From Bacillota bacterium (GTDB lineage Bacteria; Bacillota_A; Clostridia; Lachnospirales; Lachnospiraceae), in NCBI GenBank assembly GCA_023407175.1, contig JAEYMU010000056.1:124001-188000 (forward strand): a stretch of DNA of 64,000 nt, given 5' to 3'. Position 1 is the stretch's first letter, and every line of letters starts with the position of its first letter. The notes below the pieces were generated by a model, which was not told where the DNA came from, searched no databases, and saw only the letters and a list, made by a program, of their open reading frames with translations. A program made the position numbers and the translations under genes. This document shows positions 27,950-37,684 of the stretch, in pieces.

Positions 27950-29691
27950 TATTGCTCCTCCTTTAATTGATCATATATTTTTTTACTTAATGTCATACCG
28001 CCCGCTACATAAAAATTCAACTCATCCGTTGACATCCCCCATTTATCCGGAGATATATTAAAGATCAGTTCCATTATTGATTCTGATATCAGCTTTGAAG
28101 CATTGGAAAAATTCTTATATTCCTGCATTAAATTAAGAGCCTCTTTTATTACTCCTTTTACATCCGTTTCCCTCATCTTTAAGCCTTTCAACCGGTTAAA
28201 AAACGGAGTTGAACCATCTAAGTTCATTGCCTGTATATTCATTACCTTTTGTACAAGTACTCCTGTTAACACAAGTGCTTTTTTTATGTCATCGTTGCCT
28301 AAACCGATTTTATATGGCTTCAGCGCTGCTTCTAATTTAGCATCCATTTTCCTCTCTCCCTCCTCACAATTCATGCATCCAATTTCCTGTAAATATCGTA
28401 CACCAATCCATGCACGTATCGTTACATGAAAAAAATATTCATCATTTAAAAAGGCCCTTCTGATATTATTCATATAAAAAGGCAGTAGTGCCTCCAAACT
28501 CACTTTTTGCTTCTTAAAGATTGCCTGGGTAAGAGCCAAAAAATTACTGTCCAAATCATAAACTCTGCTATTCGGTTCGGATTTTGACAAATAATTTCTG
28601 AAATACCTGAAGGTAAACTTCTCACCAGTCATTTCATCATAAATAGCCTCCATTTTATGTTTTGCTGAATATAAAACGGAGAATCTGGACGGAAAAACAT
28701 CTTTGATATCAAGCAAAATCCGTTCCGCAGAATTATCCTTACGAAAGAACAGGATACGATAGGAATTGATATCCTCCTGCTCTGACAGTCCTTCAAAGAT
28801 ATCTCCGCTTAAGGTTTGAAATTCATTCTCTGCCGCTTCTTTTAAGGAAAAGCTTTTATTCGTAATATCAAGCAGCCTGGAAAGTAAAAGCTCTAATCGC
28901 ATTTCGCCACAGGTAGAAGAAGGAATTAAATAATAATCCAAGCCGACAAATTTAAAATGCAAATTATTCAAGACATATTTCTTTCCTTCTCTTAACACAG
29001 GTTCACAGGAAGTGCATACCGGACAGTTCCTCCACACATCCTCTTCCCGAAAACCTCCGCTGACAAAGCCTGGCTTATCCAGAGTATAGAACTTAAATAC
29101 GTCCAGCTTCGGTACCAGGCCTACATCATTTTTTCTGCAAAGGCAGCAAGTACCGATGCAGTTATCTTCTCCTACTATCTTTTTTCGTATTTTCTTTTCA
29201 TAGTAATGAAAAAACATAGGTACCTCATAAGGTACTTTTTGATTCAGCCTGACGGATATCATATAGTTTACGTTCTTTGTTTTTACTGCTTTTTCATTGA
29301 TTATACCGATGATATCCTCCTGGTTATGAAGCAGTAAATCATAAATTGCTGATAAAGCTTTTTGCTCCACTTCTTTTTCTGCGTCCTTTGCCGCCTCCTG
29401 AAACCAAGGCATTATTTTCTTTGTGAAGGTTTTCTCTATTTCCGTTACTTGGGCACTGGGGCCATAATTAGTCCCATTGGAAGAGGCTTTACGCAACAAA
29501 CTAAGTATAGGAATGTTCTCGGAATATTCCAGTATATCCATGCCATCAAAATCCACATCATTTTTAATCTGTCTGATATTAATCCAGATCACATGTGTTA
29601 TATTCTTGGGCATATCCGGCTTTAATAGCGGTTCCATCTCTTCTTCATAGCCACTGACAGCTTTTCCAACCCTGTAGACATCATATATCAT
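27949..29691 (-). CDS. cas8b: Cascade large subunit Cas8b (Csh1 family)
   Basis: Cas8b recognises the PAM and anchors the I-B Cascade. The 580-residue protein carries the zinc-binding Cys clusters typical of the Csh1 family (CCLCRKN near residue 190 and CPVCTSC near 235). It lies between cas6 and cas7. Its start overlaps the cas6 stop (ATGA). The assignment rests on position, length and the Cys pattern. Confidence 0.92.
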   Translation of the reverse strand: MIYDVYRVGKAVSGYEEEMEPLLKPDMPKNITHVIWINIRQIKNDVDFDGMDILEYSENIPILSLLRKASSNGTNYGPSAQVTEIEKTFTKKIMPWFQEAAKDAEKEVEQKALSAIYDLLLHNQEDIIGIINEKAVKTKNVNYMISVRLNQKVPYEVPMFFHYYEKKIRKKIVGEDNCIGTCCLCRKNDVGLVPKLDVFKFYTLDKPGFVSGGFREEDVWRNCPVCTSCEPVLREGKKYVLNNLHFKFVGLDYYLIPSSTCGEMRLELLLSRLLDITNKSFSLKEAAENEFQTLSGDIFEGLSEQEDINSYRILFFRKDNSAERILLDIKDVFPSRFSVLYSAKHKMEAIYDEMTGEKFTFRYFRNYLSKSEPNSRVYDLDSNFLALTQAIFKKQKVSLEALLPFYMNNIRRAFLNDEYFFHVTIRAWIGVRYLQEIGCMNCEEGERKMDAKLEAALKPYKIGLGNDDIKKALVLTGVLVQKVMNIQAMNLDGSTPFFNRLKGLKMRETDVKGVIKEALNLMQEYKNFSNASKLISESIMELIFNISPDKWGMSTDELNFYVAGGMTLSKKIYDQLKEEQ

Positions 29692-30434
29692 CTGTTCACC
29701 CCCTGTTTATGAAGTATTTCTATGCATCCAAAACCTTGCGAATTCTTAGCCCCTAAACCTGCATTATAGGCAACTCTTTTTAGCTCTTCACTACCCTCCA
29801 TCTTCATACTGTAATCATACGCAACAATATGAAAGTTCTTATAATTTATCTTTGCCTGCTTCACTCTTCCTATAGGTGTAATCTTAAATTCTGTGTTTTT
29901 TGGAGCCCTACCATAATAGGCGGTATATTTATGTATTAAGTTCTGTCTGAGAGATTCATTATATTCCTTTTCAGAAGGACTATAATATCTTGTGTTTTTA
30001 TTCTCTAAGGTCGTATAAACTGTGCAGGGAGAAAGGGTATGAACGAAATTTGTATCTGCAAAAACAGGTGTTTCCTTCAATTCAATATGGTTAATAATCA
30101 CACTGGCATTTCCGATACGCAATTCACGATGTTCCAAGAGTACACTATTTAAAAAATATCCCATAAATTCATCAGACATGGAAGATATTGTAATACTTAT
30201 ATCTTTTAAGAAAGTAATTGTACCGTTTTCCTTATCTAATTGGTAAGAACCATTAATTCGTGAGAATGTAAAGAGCTTATATTTTTTATCTGCAACTTGA
30301 TACCCTTTGTCATGAATAAAAGCGCTATATTCCTTGTTCTTTATCCATGAAAATATCATTGCTTGCACATAATGATTATATTGTATAGGAACTGTCAACG
30401 GATGGCTCTCGTCAAAAAAAATTTCTACTCTCAT
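29688..30434 (-). CDS. cas6: CRISPR RNA endoribonuclease Cas6
   Basis: Cas6 cuts the repeat RNA to make crRNAs. The 248-residue RAMP protein has the N-terminal motif SHPLTVPIQYNHYVQAMIFSWI, with the likely catalytic His region, and the C-terminal Gly-rich loop GLGAKNSQGFGCIEIL. It is the first gene of the cas operon. Confidence 0.95.
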   Translation of the reverse strand: MRVEIFFDESHPLTVPIQYNHYVQAMIFSWIKNKEYSAFIHDKGYQVADKKYKLFTFSRINGSYQLDKENGTITFLKDISITISSMSDEFMGYFLNSVLLEHRELRIGNASVIINHIELKETPVFADTNFVHTLSPCTVYTTLENKNTRYYSPSEKEYNESLRQNLIHKYTAYYGRAPKNTEFKITPIGRVKQAKINYKNFHIVAYDYSMKMEGSEELKRVAYNAGLGAKNSQGFGCIEILHKQGVNR

Positions 30435-30486
30435 CCTATTTCTCCTTGATTTTATTAATAATTCCCAAAAACGTCATCTAAATATA

Positions 30487-30514
30487 ATTATAGTTAATTT
30501 ATATTGGAAATCAA
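30487..30514 (-). promoter_or_regulatory. Promoter of the cas operon
   Basis: On the minus strand a -35 TTGATT (30514-30509) and a -10 TATAAT (30492-30487) are 16 bp apart, placing transcription start near 30480, about 45 bp before cas6. No comparable site is seen within the downstream cas genes, except possibly in the cas5-cas3 gap. Confidence 0.7.
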
Positions 30515-30720
30515 TACTATTATTGTAAAAATTGACATTATTTTATGTAATTTTTGTTGCAAAAGGATTGTAGATTACGCCAACAAAGCCAGTTACGGCC
30601 CTGGCGACAGGCCGGTTGATTTATATAAAAATACTGACAACATGTCTCCATTTTAGTACTAACAGAGTTGTTTTAATCATATTCTTATAAAGAAAATCAG
30701 TAAAAAGGAAGGCAAATTAA

Positions 30721-32136
30721 TTGATAAATGTAAAAGCTCATTTGCAACCCCTGATTAATAACATAAATTTACCTACTGTTATAAAAACGGCCATACTCCC
30801 CGGTGATTCCATTGAAAGATTATTTATTGCCACCCAGATAGGTGAAATCTTCTATATCGGAGATAGAGCCATAGAAACTTTTTTAGATATTCGTTCTCAG
30901 GTTTTAGAGCTGGGTACCTCTTCGGGGGGGTATGACGAACGGGGATTGTTAGGACTGGCCTTTCATCCTGAATTTAATTATAACGGTTTGTTTTATCTTC
31001 ATTATTCAGTTGCCGGATCACAAGGTCCCGGTGCACTTTCCGGAGCCTTTACGCCCAATCCCTGCGACCCTCAAACGTTAAGCTTAAAATGGACAAATAG
31101 GGAAACTCAATATAATCATATTGATACGGTTGAGGAATGGATTTTACAGCCGAATGGCCTACCGCAGAGACAAAGGACATTACTTAATTTAAGAAGACCA
31201 TTTTTAAATCATAATGGTGTTAATAGTTTAAACTTTTCACCGGAAACAGGAAAACTTATTCTAACAACCGGAGATGGCGGATCAGGCTTTGATCCCTTTA
31301 ATTTAAGTCAGGATAACATGGAGATTGCCGGTAAAATAATTGAAATTGATACAGTTAAGAATACAGATATCGATGCTCCGCCGGTAGTTACACGTTTTGA
31401 TGAACTTCCCACACCTATCCAGGAAACGCTTACGGTATTAGCCAAAGGGGTTCGCAACATCACCGGTATTTCATTTCAAAGGTTTTATAACCAGTATGTC
31501 AAATATGTGGGATTTGTCGGACAGGATCTGGTGGAGTCAATTTTTTCATTTATTTATTATAAACCGATACCAGTTACTCAGCTTATTCTAGCCTCTTTAA
31601 TGAACTCCGAACCGGATGAGGATGAATTTATTAACTTTGGCTGGCGAGGCTGGGAGGGTGCCTTTCCTACCCAGATTATCAGGAGCTGCTCTACTAATTC
31701 GAATCTAAGCGAGGAAACAACTGCTTATTACGAGGAAGCAGTGAGAACCTCCGTGCGGCGTCTTCAGCCCCTAACCTGCTATTTTCATCAAGATCCGCGA
31801 CCGGATAAGTTTGAAGGAACTGCAATTACAGGAGTTCAGCCATATATGGGGTATGACATCCCCTACTTAACAGGAAATATTGTGTTTACCGATTTGGCTC
31901 AGAAGGAAGAAGCTCGAACTCCCGCCAGAGGAGTTTTAGCTTATACCAGGATAAGAGAAGATTGTAAACTAAATGATTTTAGTATTATTGAAACCGATTA
32001 TGATTTTGGGTCCCGATCAGCTTATTATGTTACTTTGGGAACTAATCTGGATCAAACCAGACTATTTTTAGGGGTTTATGGCTCTACGAGAGTGGCTGAT
32101 TTTAACCAAGGTACTATTTTTGAAATTATTTCATGA
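30721..32136 (+). CDS. Soluble quinoprotein glucose/sorbosone dehydrogenase-like propeller
   Basis: The start is TTG 30721, 8 nt after AAGGAAGG. The 471-residue protein matches the six-bladed propeller of PQQ-dependent sugar dehydrogenases: ERGLLGLAFHPEFNYNGLFYLHYS, the catalytic-His block NHNGVNSLNFSPETGKLILTTGDGG (cited in part) and DEFINFGWRGWEG. No signal peptide is seen, although most relatives are periplasmic or exported. PQQ biosynthesis genes are absent from the window, so the cofactor, and even dehydrogenase activity, is open. Such proteins occur in some Clostridia without known role. Confidence 0.8.
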   Translation: MINVKAHLQPLINNINLPTVIKTAILPGDSIERLFIATQIGEIFYIGDRAIETFLDIRSQVLELGTSSGGYDERGLLGLAFHPEFNYNGLFYLHYSVAGSQGPGALSGAFTPNPCDPQTLSLKWTNRETQYNHIDTVEEWILQPNGLPQRQRTLLNLRRPFLNHNGVNSLNFSPETGKLILTTGDGGSGFDPFNLSQDNMEIAGKIIEIDTVKNTDIDAPPVVTRFDELPTPIQETLTVLAKGVRNITGISFQRFYNQYVKYVGFVGQDLVESIFSFIYYKPIPVTQLILASLMNSEPDEDEFINFGWRGWEGAFPTQIIRSCSTNSNLSEETTAYYEEAVRTSVRRLQPLTCYFHQDPRPDKFEGTAITGVQPYMGYDIPYLTGNIVFTDLAQKEEARTPARGVLAYTRIREDCKLNDFSIIETDYDFGSRSAYYVTLGTNLDQTRLFLGVYGSTRVADFNQGTIFEIIS

Positions 32137-32176
32137 TCTGATAGGCTTCCTAATGTCATGAAGCATAAATAATACG

Positions 32177-32221
32177 GGCATCTCCCGGTTACCTCAAAGG
32201 TTGCAGGAAGATGCCTTTTTT
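32177..32221 (+). terminator. Terminator overlapping the convergent VOC gene
   Basis: GGCATCT (32177-32183) pairs with AGATGCC (32209-32215), with further inner pairs, followed by TTTTTT. It ends transcription of the propeller gene. The last codons of the convergent VOC gene lie inside the structure. Confidence 0.8.
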
Positions 32222-32670
32222 CTCGTTCTCCAGCTTTGGAGCTCAAGAATATTACCTTCCGGGTCTTTCGCATAAACGAATACCGCTTCCAGATCATTCG
32301 GATATAATGTCGTCACTACCTCTCCGACGCTGCTGCCTCCTGCTTCAATAATTTCCGCCAGGGTTCCTTCCACATCGTCTACTTCAAACGCTATGTGAGC
32401 AATGCCGCAACGGTTGACTTCTGCGGGGACGGCTTCCTTCAGCGTATCATAGGAAAATATTTCAAGCGTCGGATGATCTTTTCCGTAACCAGGCAAAAGC
32501 AGGTGCTCGCCGGTGATATGTGCTCCGTTCAAGCCAGTAAGACCGTCTAACCATTTTCCGCTAAGATCGCGTGTCTCGTTGATACTTTCGCAGTGAAGCA
32601 CCGACTTATAAAAAGCTATGAGCCTGCTTGCATCCTTGGCTATAATATTTGTATGGACATAACGAAACAT
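32194..32670 (-). CDS. VOC (glyoxalase-like) family protein
   Basis: The ATG at 32670, 8 nt after AAGGAG, gives 158 residues; a longer frame to 32709 has no ribosome site. The protein is a two-module vicinal-oxygen-chelate fold: FRYVHTNIIAKDASRLIAFYKSVL begins like glyoxalase/bleomycin-resistance proteins, with IAHIAFEVDDVEGTLAEI in the second half and DPEGNILELQSW at the end, where His and Glu metal ligands are in place. Substrate is unknown. Confidence 0.88.
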   Translation of the reverse strand: MFRYVHTNIIAKDASRLIAFYKSVLHCESINETRDLSGKWLDGLTGLNGAHITGEHLLLPGYGKDHPTLEIFSYDTLKEAVPAEVNRCGIAHIAFEVDDVEGTLAEIIEAGGSSVGEVVTTLYPNDLEAVFVYAKDPEGNILELQSWRTRKKASSCNL

Positions 32671-32739
32671 TTTATCAACTCCTTTTCTCCTGTGAGCATT
32701 TCCTCCCACAGATTGTTGCCTGCTCCCGCGTTTATTTAA

Positions 32740-35505
32740 TTACTCTTCCCAGGGTGCTTTCGCATATTCAATCGTTATTTCAATACTGGCCGTATCGCCT
32801 GTTGAGGTATTTAACGCAGTAAGTATTACCTTGCCTTCCTCCATAGCGGTAAAACAAACACTTTTTCCCTCATTAATCTCTTGAATAAATCCGATCGAAT
32901 CCTCCGATAAGCTCCATAGGAAGTTACCTTCCTGAGCAACAGTATATAGTTCATCCTCATACATCGTGACTGTTGATTTGCCGGTAATCTGAAAATCTTT
33001 AATTGTAATTGTCAGCTGCCCTTGTGCCGTTTCGGTTTGTGCAGTCAATACCACGGTTCCGGCATCCAAAGCCAGCAATCCCGAACTGATACCCATGTCA
33101 TCGACAACCTCTGCCTTACTCTGATCCGATACTGTCCAGATGACCTCTGTATCATTCTCTATTCCGCTGATTTTATATTCACCGATGGTTCCCGATATTA
33201 GCTCCCTGTCTCCTGTTATAATTAATTGACCTAATTTCGTTACAATTAATTTACAGCTGTCTTTTACCTTGCCGGCTGAAGCGGTAATAGTCACTGTACC
33301 GGTTTTCTTTGTAGTCAGCAGCCCCGTGGAGGCCTCAATTGATGCGATACTGCTATCTGATACCGACCAGATAATCTTCCCGCTGTCGCCATGGGCCTCT
33401 GCTTCAAATTGATATGTTTTTCCCTCGCTAATTTCAGCTTTCTTATTCGTAATTTTCAAATAATATATGATTGCAGGGCAATCTTCAAAAGCACTGGCGT
33501 GAATCTGCGTTCCGGGGGATGATAGATATACCTCGCCTAATTCCCGGCAGCTTGTGAAGGCATATTTCCCAATGCGCCATACACTATCGGGGATAATTAT
33601 ACTTTTCAATTCTCTGCAGTTGGCGAATGCATACTTTCCTATTTTTCTTACGGAAGCGGGTATCGTTATAGTTTTCAGACTGTCACAGCCGATAAAAGTA
33701 CCGGCTACGATCTCCGTAATGGAATTGGGAAGAGTTATCTGCTTTAGTTTGTTGCAATCGTAAAAAGCACTGTCTCCTATGTATTTTACAGAAGACGGAA
33801 TTGTTACACCGGTGATTTTGCAGCTGTAGCTGGGGGCTGTAAATGCACCTCCCGCTATCATCTTAACCGTATCCGGAATTGTTATATTCCCGGTTGACAA
33901 ACTTCCGCTAATCAAAATTCCATTTATGATCAACAATTTTTCCTTATTGTTATTAAGCCAGGCCGTAGCTGCAAAAGAATTTAATCCCATATACGTTACC
34001 GACTTGGGAATTTTAATTGTTTTTAAAGTATAGCAGTTATAAAAAACCTCATCCTCAATTCTTTTAACTGAATTCGGTATTGTTATATCCGTTAATTTAT
34101 AGCAGCCTTCAAAGGCGCTCGTCCCAATTACTTCAACCTTATTCGGTATGTTAATTTTCTTCAGGCTGGTACAATAAGTAAAGGTTTCCTCCCCAATCTG
34201 TGTAATGGAGCTGTTGTTTACAACCGACACTAATTTGCTGCAATGGGAAAAAGCATAGGCCCCCAGATATTTCACTGACTTAGGAATACTTATTTCAGTC
34301 AGTCCGCATTCATAAAACGCATTATCTCCGATGCTGGTTACCGAATCGGGTATGTTTATCTTACTTAAATTATTGCAGCTGAAAAAAGCATCATTTTCGA
34401 TCCGCTTAACAGTATTCGGTATACTCACACTGGTAATTTTATCATTATTTAAAAACGCCTGATAAGCAATAACAGTTACATTTTTGGGAATTACAACCTT
34501 TCCTTTGGAGGAGCTTCCATCGATCAGTATATGATTAACTATGACCAGTTGATCTTTCTTCTTCGCTGCCTTTAACCATGCTGAATTCTCGAAAGCATTT
34601 TCACCAATCTTTGTCACAGAGGCAGGAATCGACAGCTTCTCTAATTTTTCACAAGCTTCAAATGCACTTACACCGATACTTGTCACCGAATCCGGAAGCA
34701 CGATCTTAGTCAGATTTTTGCAATATTGAAATGCCCTGTCTCCGACATCAGTCACAGAAGAAGGTATGGTAACCTGTGCCAAACCATAACAGAATCCAAA
34801 GGCACCCTCCCCAATATATTTCACCGAATCCGGGATAGTTATTTTGGTTAAGCTTTTATTATGGTCAAAGGCACCTCCGCCGATATTCTTCACTGTATCA
34901 GGAATGGTCACCTTTCCTGTACATGTTTTACCGTCAATAAGTATGTTATTTACAATGACCAGCTGGCTGCTTTTTCTCTGCGCCTTAAGCCAGGAGGTAT
35001 TTTCAAATGCATTCATACCTATGCTTGCATCCTTAGTCGGGAAGGAAATGCTGGCTAAGGAGCTGCAGTCATAAAAGGCTTCGGTACCTATTTCAATTAT
35101 GGAATCGGGAATTACTATGCTCTTTAAGCTTTTGCATTCATAGAATGCAACTTCTCCGATACTTTTTACCGAATTACCCATGTTGATGGTTTCTAGCCCG
35201 GTACATTTTACAAAAGCACCATCACCTATGCTCTTCACCGAAGACGGTATGGTAACACTCGTGACATAATCCTTGGAAGAGAAGGCGAATTCTCCGATAC
35301 TTTTTACCGTATCCGGAATAACAACCACCGCATCCGGTCCGTAATATTCAGTCAGCACACCATCTATAATTTCAAAACCGTATGTTTCGGCTTTTGCTTC
35401 CTTCGCTGTTGTCAAGGCTATCGATAAAATAATTCCGGTAATAATTAACGGTAAATTCTTTTTTAACCATGCCAGCTTCTGCCTGTTCTTTATTCCAGCG
35501 TTCAT
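32740..35505 (-). CDS. BspA-type leucine-rich-repeat surface protein with Big2 domains
   Basis: The 921-residue exported protein has a signal peptide (about 1-40, ending AKA), then about 25 LRR_5 repeats of ~23 residues with the pattern IPDSVTSIGxxAFxxCxxLxxI (to about residue 640), interrupted by recurring AWLKxxxxxxLVIVNxILIDG units. The C-terminal 250 residues form two or three Ig-like Big2 domains (such as ASTGLLTTKKTGTVTITASAG). No sortase motif or membrane anchor is apparent. Such proteins bind host or environmental surfaces or polysaccharides. Confidence 0.9.
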   Translation of the reverse strand: MNAGIKNRQKLAWLKKNLPLIITGIILSIALTTAKEAKAETYGFEIIDGVLTEYYGPDAVVVIPDTVKSIGEFAFSSKDYVTSVTIPSSVKSIGDGAFVKCTGLETINMGNSVKSIGEVAFYECKSLKSIVIPDSIIEIGTEAFYDCSSLASISFPTKDASIGMNAFENTSWLKAQRKSSQLVIVNNILIDGKTCTGKVTIPDTVKNIGGGAFDHNKSLTKITIPDSVKYIGEGAFGFCYGLAQVTIPSSVTDVGDRAFQYCKNLTKIVLPDSVTSIGVSAFEACEKLEKLSIPASVTKIGENAFENSAWLKAAKKKDQLVIVNHILIDGSSSKGKVVIPKNVTVIAYQAFLNNDKITSVSIPNTVKRIENDAFFSCNNLSKINIPDSVTSIGDNAFYECGLTEISIPKSVKYLGAYAFSHCSKLVSVVNNSSITQIGEETFTYCTSLKKINIPNKVEVIGTSAFEGCYKLTDITIPNSVKRIEDEVFYNCYTLKTIKIPKSVTYMGLNSFAATAWLNNNKEKLLIINGILISGSLSTGNITIPDTVKMIAGGAFTAPSYSCKITGVTIPSSVKYIGDSAFYDCNKLKQITLPNSITEIVAGTFIGCDSLKTITIPASVRKIGKYAFANCRELKSIIIPDSVWRIGKYAFTSCRELGEVYLSSPGTQIHASAFEDCPAIIYYLKITNKKAEISEGKTYQFEAEAHGDSGKIIWSVSDSSIASIEASTGLLTTKKTGTVTITASAGKVKDSCKLIVTKLGQLIITGDRELISGTIGEYKISGIENDTEVIWTVSDQSKAEVVDDMGISSGLLALDAGTVVLTAQTETAQGQLTITIKDFQITGKSTVTMYEDELYTVAQEGNFLWSLSEDSIGFIQEINEGKSVCFTAMEEGKVILTALNTSTGDTASIEITIEYAKAPWEE

Positions 35506-35708
35506 CTTATGTCTCCATTCTCTTCTGTTGCTTTATGCCAATAGCATAATAGGATTTTGTATCAGCTTTAATCCCATTCACCTAATTTTCAGATAGTATA
35601 TCATAATTTTTCATTATTTTCAAACTTATTCCTCAAGACAGGCAGTGGTGTTATCCTCTCTGCGGGTAAAACTGCTCCGCGATAATCCCTCGGATGAAAA
35701 GATTTATT

Positions 35709-36356
35709 TTACAGAAAAACCTGATTATTATGCTCTTTAAAGGTTGTTTTTTGACATAACAACTTCTCCTTGTTAAAGTCTCTTGGCTTGACTAAAAAAT
35801 CAGCTATTCTGACCTCATTCTCAAATCTTTCAATATTGTCCTGCCACCATTTCAATCGTTCCATATAAAACTCCAGCTTTTGTGTAACTTCGTTTTCATA
35901 GTTTTTATAATTATTTTTTATAACGATAGCTGTCAGCTCGTAAAAAACCAGACCTAAGGCATGGGTTTCAATATGGACAGCAGAACACCCTTGTCCTATT
36001 GCGTGGCAGAGCGCAATGAAATATTCATCATCTATTCTTTTTGCAACTGCATGACAGTCTAATATTGCTCTTTTTGCAACAGGCATTTTAATCTCCCCTC
36101 GGGCCCACGCATTGCAAAGCTCGAACGCATTCCTCACATCCTTCTCATCGGGATAGGCTGTCATAAACTCGTTCAAAGGAGTCTGCATACAATCGAATAC
36201 CCAAAATACAATTGCAGCATGCTTTTGTTCACATATCAGCCCTCTCAATATTTGTATACATTCACTATTCCTCGAAAAAAGTATTTTGTTCCGCTTCTTA
36301 ATTTTAATTTCTACATCTTCAAACATATGAATTCTCCAATCATTTTGCTGCTCCAT
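35709..36356 (-). CDS. Putative immunity protein, Imm-5-like
   Basis: The 215-residue soluble protein has the block CNAWARGEIKMPVAKRAIL and HAVAKRIDDEYFIALCHAIGQGCSAVHIETHALGLVFYELTAIV (cited in part), characteristic of the helical family annotated as putative immunity protein (Imm_5-like). Conserved Cys, His and Asp residues are consistent with that family. No toxin gene lies next to it. Immunity is by family name only. It lies alone, 28 bp from the convergent-direction neighbour's stop, in the same strand. Confidence 0.75.
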   Translation of the reverse strand: MEQQNDWRIHMFEDVEIKIKKRNKILFSRNSECIQILRGLICEQKHAAIVFWVFDCMQTPLNEFMTAYPDEKDVRNAFELCNAWARGEIKMPVAKRAILDCHAVAKRIDDEYFIALCHAIGQGCSAVHIETHALGLVFYELTAIVIKNNYKNYENEVTQKLEFYMERLKWWQDNIERFENEVRIADFLVKPRDFNKEKLLCQKTTFKEHNNQVFL

Positions 36357-36384
36357 TTTTTACAGATATTATATTCTGCAAATA

Positions 36385-37683
36385 TTACAGTCCCAATGTA
36401 AAAGTAAAAGTCGTGCATTCATTTTCCACACTCGTAGCCTCTATCTCGCCACCCGACCTGTCTATAATCGCTTTCGCAATTGACAATCCTAAGCCATAGC
36501 TATTGCCTTCATGGGTTCTGGAGGGGTCCGCTCTGAAAAATCTGTCAAAAACCTTTGGCAAATCTTGTTCTGTAATTCCTTTCCCACTATTTTTTATTGA
36601 AAATATGACCTGACGTTTTGATTTTATCAGTGACAGATCAATCTGTCCATTTTCATTTGAATATTTTATAGCATTATCGAACAAAATCGTGGCAACCTGC
36701 TTAATACCTTCCTCATCACCTTTGACCATTATGTCAGGCTCTATCGAATAGGTGAGCCTAATACCTTTTTCAAGCATCACCGCTTCCATCGACAGCATCA
36801 CATCATGAATAACACCACTGATATTATACGGCGTTTTCCGTGTTTTAAAATTAACATCCTCCAGCTTGGCCAGGGACAAAAGATCGTTGATCAGCTTTGT
36901 CATTCTATCGGTTCCGTTTCTTATATAGCTAAGCCATTTTAATTGACTTTGAATGGTTTCTTCCTGATTTGCCAAAAGTGCATCATAATTGGCGTTAATG
37001 ATTGAAACCGGAGTTTTGAGTTCATGAGAAGCATCGGCAACAAATTTTTTCTGCTTTTCCCAGGCCTGGGCTATGGGTTTAATTGCCTGGTTGGCAAAGT
37101 AAAGACTAATGATTAAAATAGCAAAAAGCATGATTAATCCTACGAAAAGTAATGTAGTAAACAGATCAGACAGTCTATTATTGTATTCCGTCACATCTAA
37201 GAACATTATCTGATACTTATCTTCCAGGACAGAATACTGTTGTCCGTTTCCGTCAATAACCTGCTTTTCTGCCTGAAATACAGCGTATCTCCATTGTTTC
37301 CCCTCTAAGGTTATTGCGGCATTACTTTCCTTATTGCCCCAGGCAGTTTCTGCCGCTTTATAATAAGCTTCTTCAGGCATATTGATAAAAGAGTCGATAG
37401 TTAAAATCTTACCCTCCAGGTCTACCTCAATATTAAATACTGGAGGACTGTCCAATGAAAAATACTGTGTAGCGGTTATACCCTCTTCTTTTTCCGTATC
37501 ATCGGGCAAGTCGGTTCCTTCTATCTCTACCTGCATTTCAGACCGAGCGTTCAATTTATTTTGAATTTCCGACTGTATGTTGTTATAGGTAATAAAATAG
37601 ATGGTAACAAATGCTGCGATCATTACCAGCGAAGTAATGAACATATTGAGAATAAGAAATTTGTTGCGCAGTTTTGTAAACAT
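36385..37683 (-). CDS. Sensor histidine kinase
   Basis: ATG 37683 (6 nt after GGAG, 1 nt after the regulator stop) gives 432 residues; a TTG 18 bp upstream is less likely. Membrane segments at about 10-32 and 183-203 enclose a ~150-residue extracytoplasmic sensor domain. HisKA (ASHELKTPVSI), the N box (DNAIKYS) and G boxes (GKGITEQDLPKVFDRFF and GLGLSIAKAI) follow. It pairs with the response regulator just upstream and probably controls the exported repeat protein next to it. Confidence 0.93.
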   Translation of the reverse strand: MFTKLRNKFLILNMFITSLVMIAAFVTIYFITYNNIQSEIQNKLNARSEMQVEIEGTDLPDDTEKEEGITATQYFSLDSPPVFNIEVDLEGKILTIDSFINMPEEAYYKAAETAWGNKESNAAITLEGKQWRYAVFQAEKQVIDGNGQQYSVLEDKYQIMFLDVTEYNNRLSDLFTTLLFVGLIMLFAILIISLYFANQAIKPIAQAWEKQKKFVADASHELKTPVSIINANYDALLANQEETIQSQLKWLSYIRNGTDRMTKLINDLLSLAKLEDVNFKTRKTPYNISGVIHDVMLSMEAVMLEKGIRLTYSIEPDIMVKGDEEGIKQVATILFDNAIKYSNENGQIDLSLIKSKRQVIFSIKNSGKGITEQDLPKVFDRFFRADPSRTHEGNSYGLGLSIAKAIIDRSGGEIEATSVENECTTFTFTLGL

Positions 37684-37684
37684 T

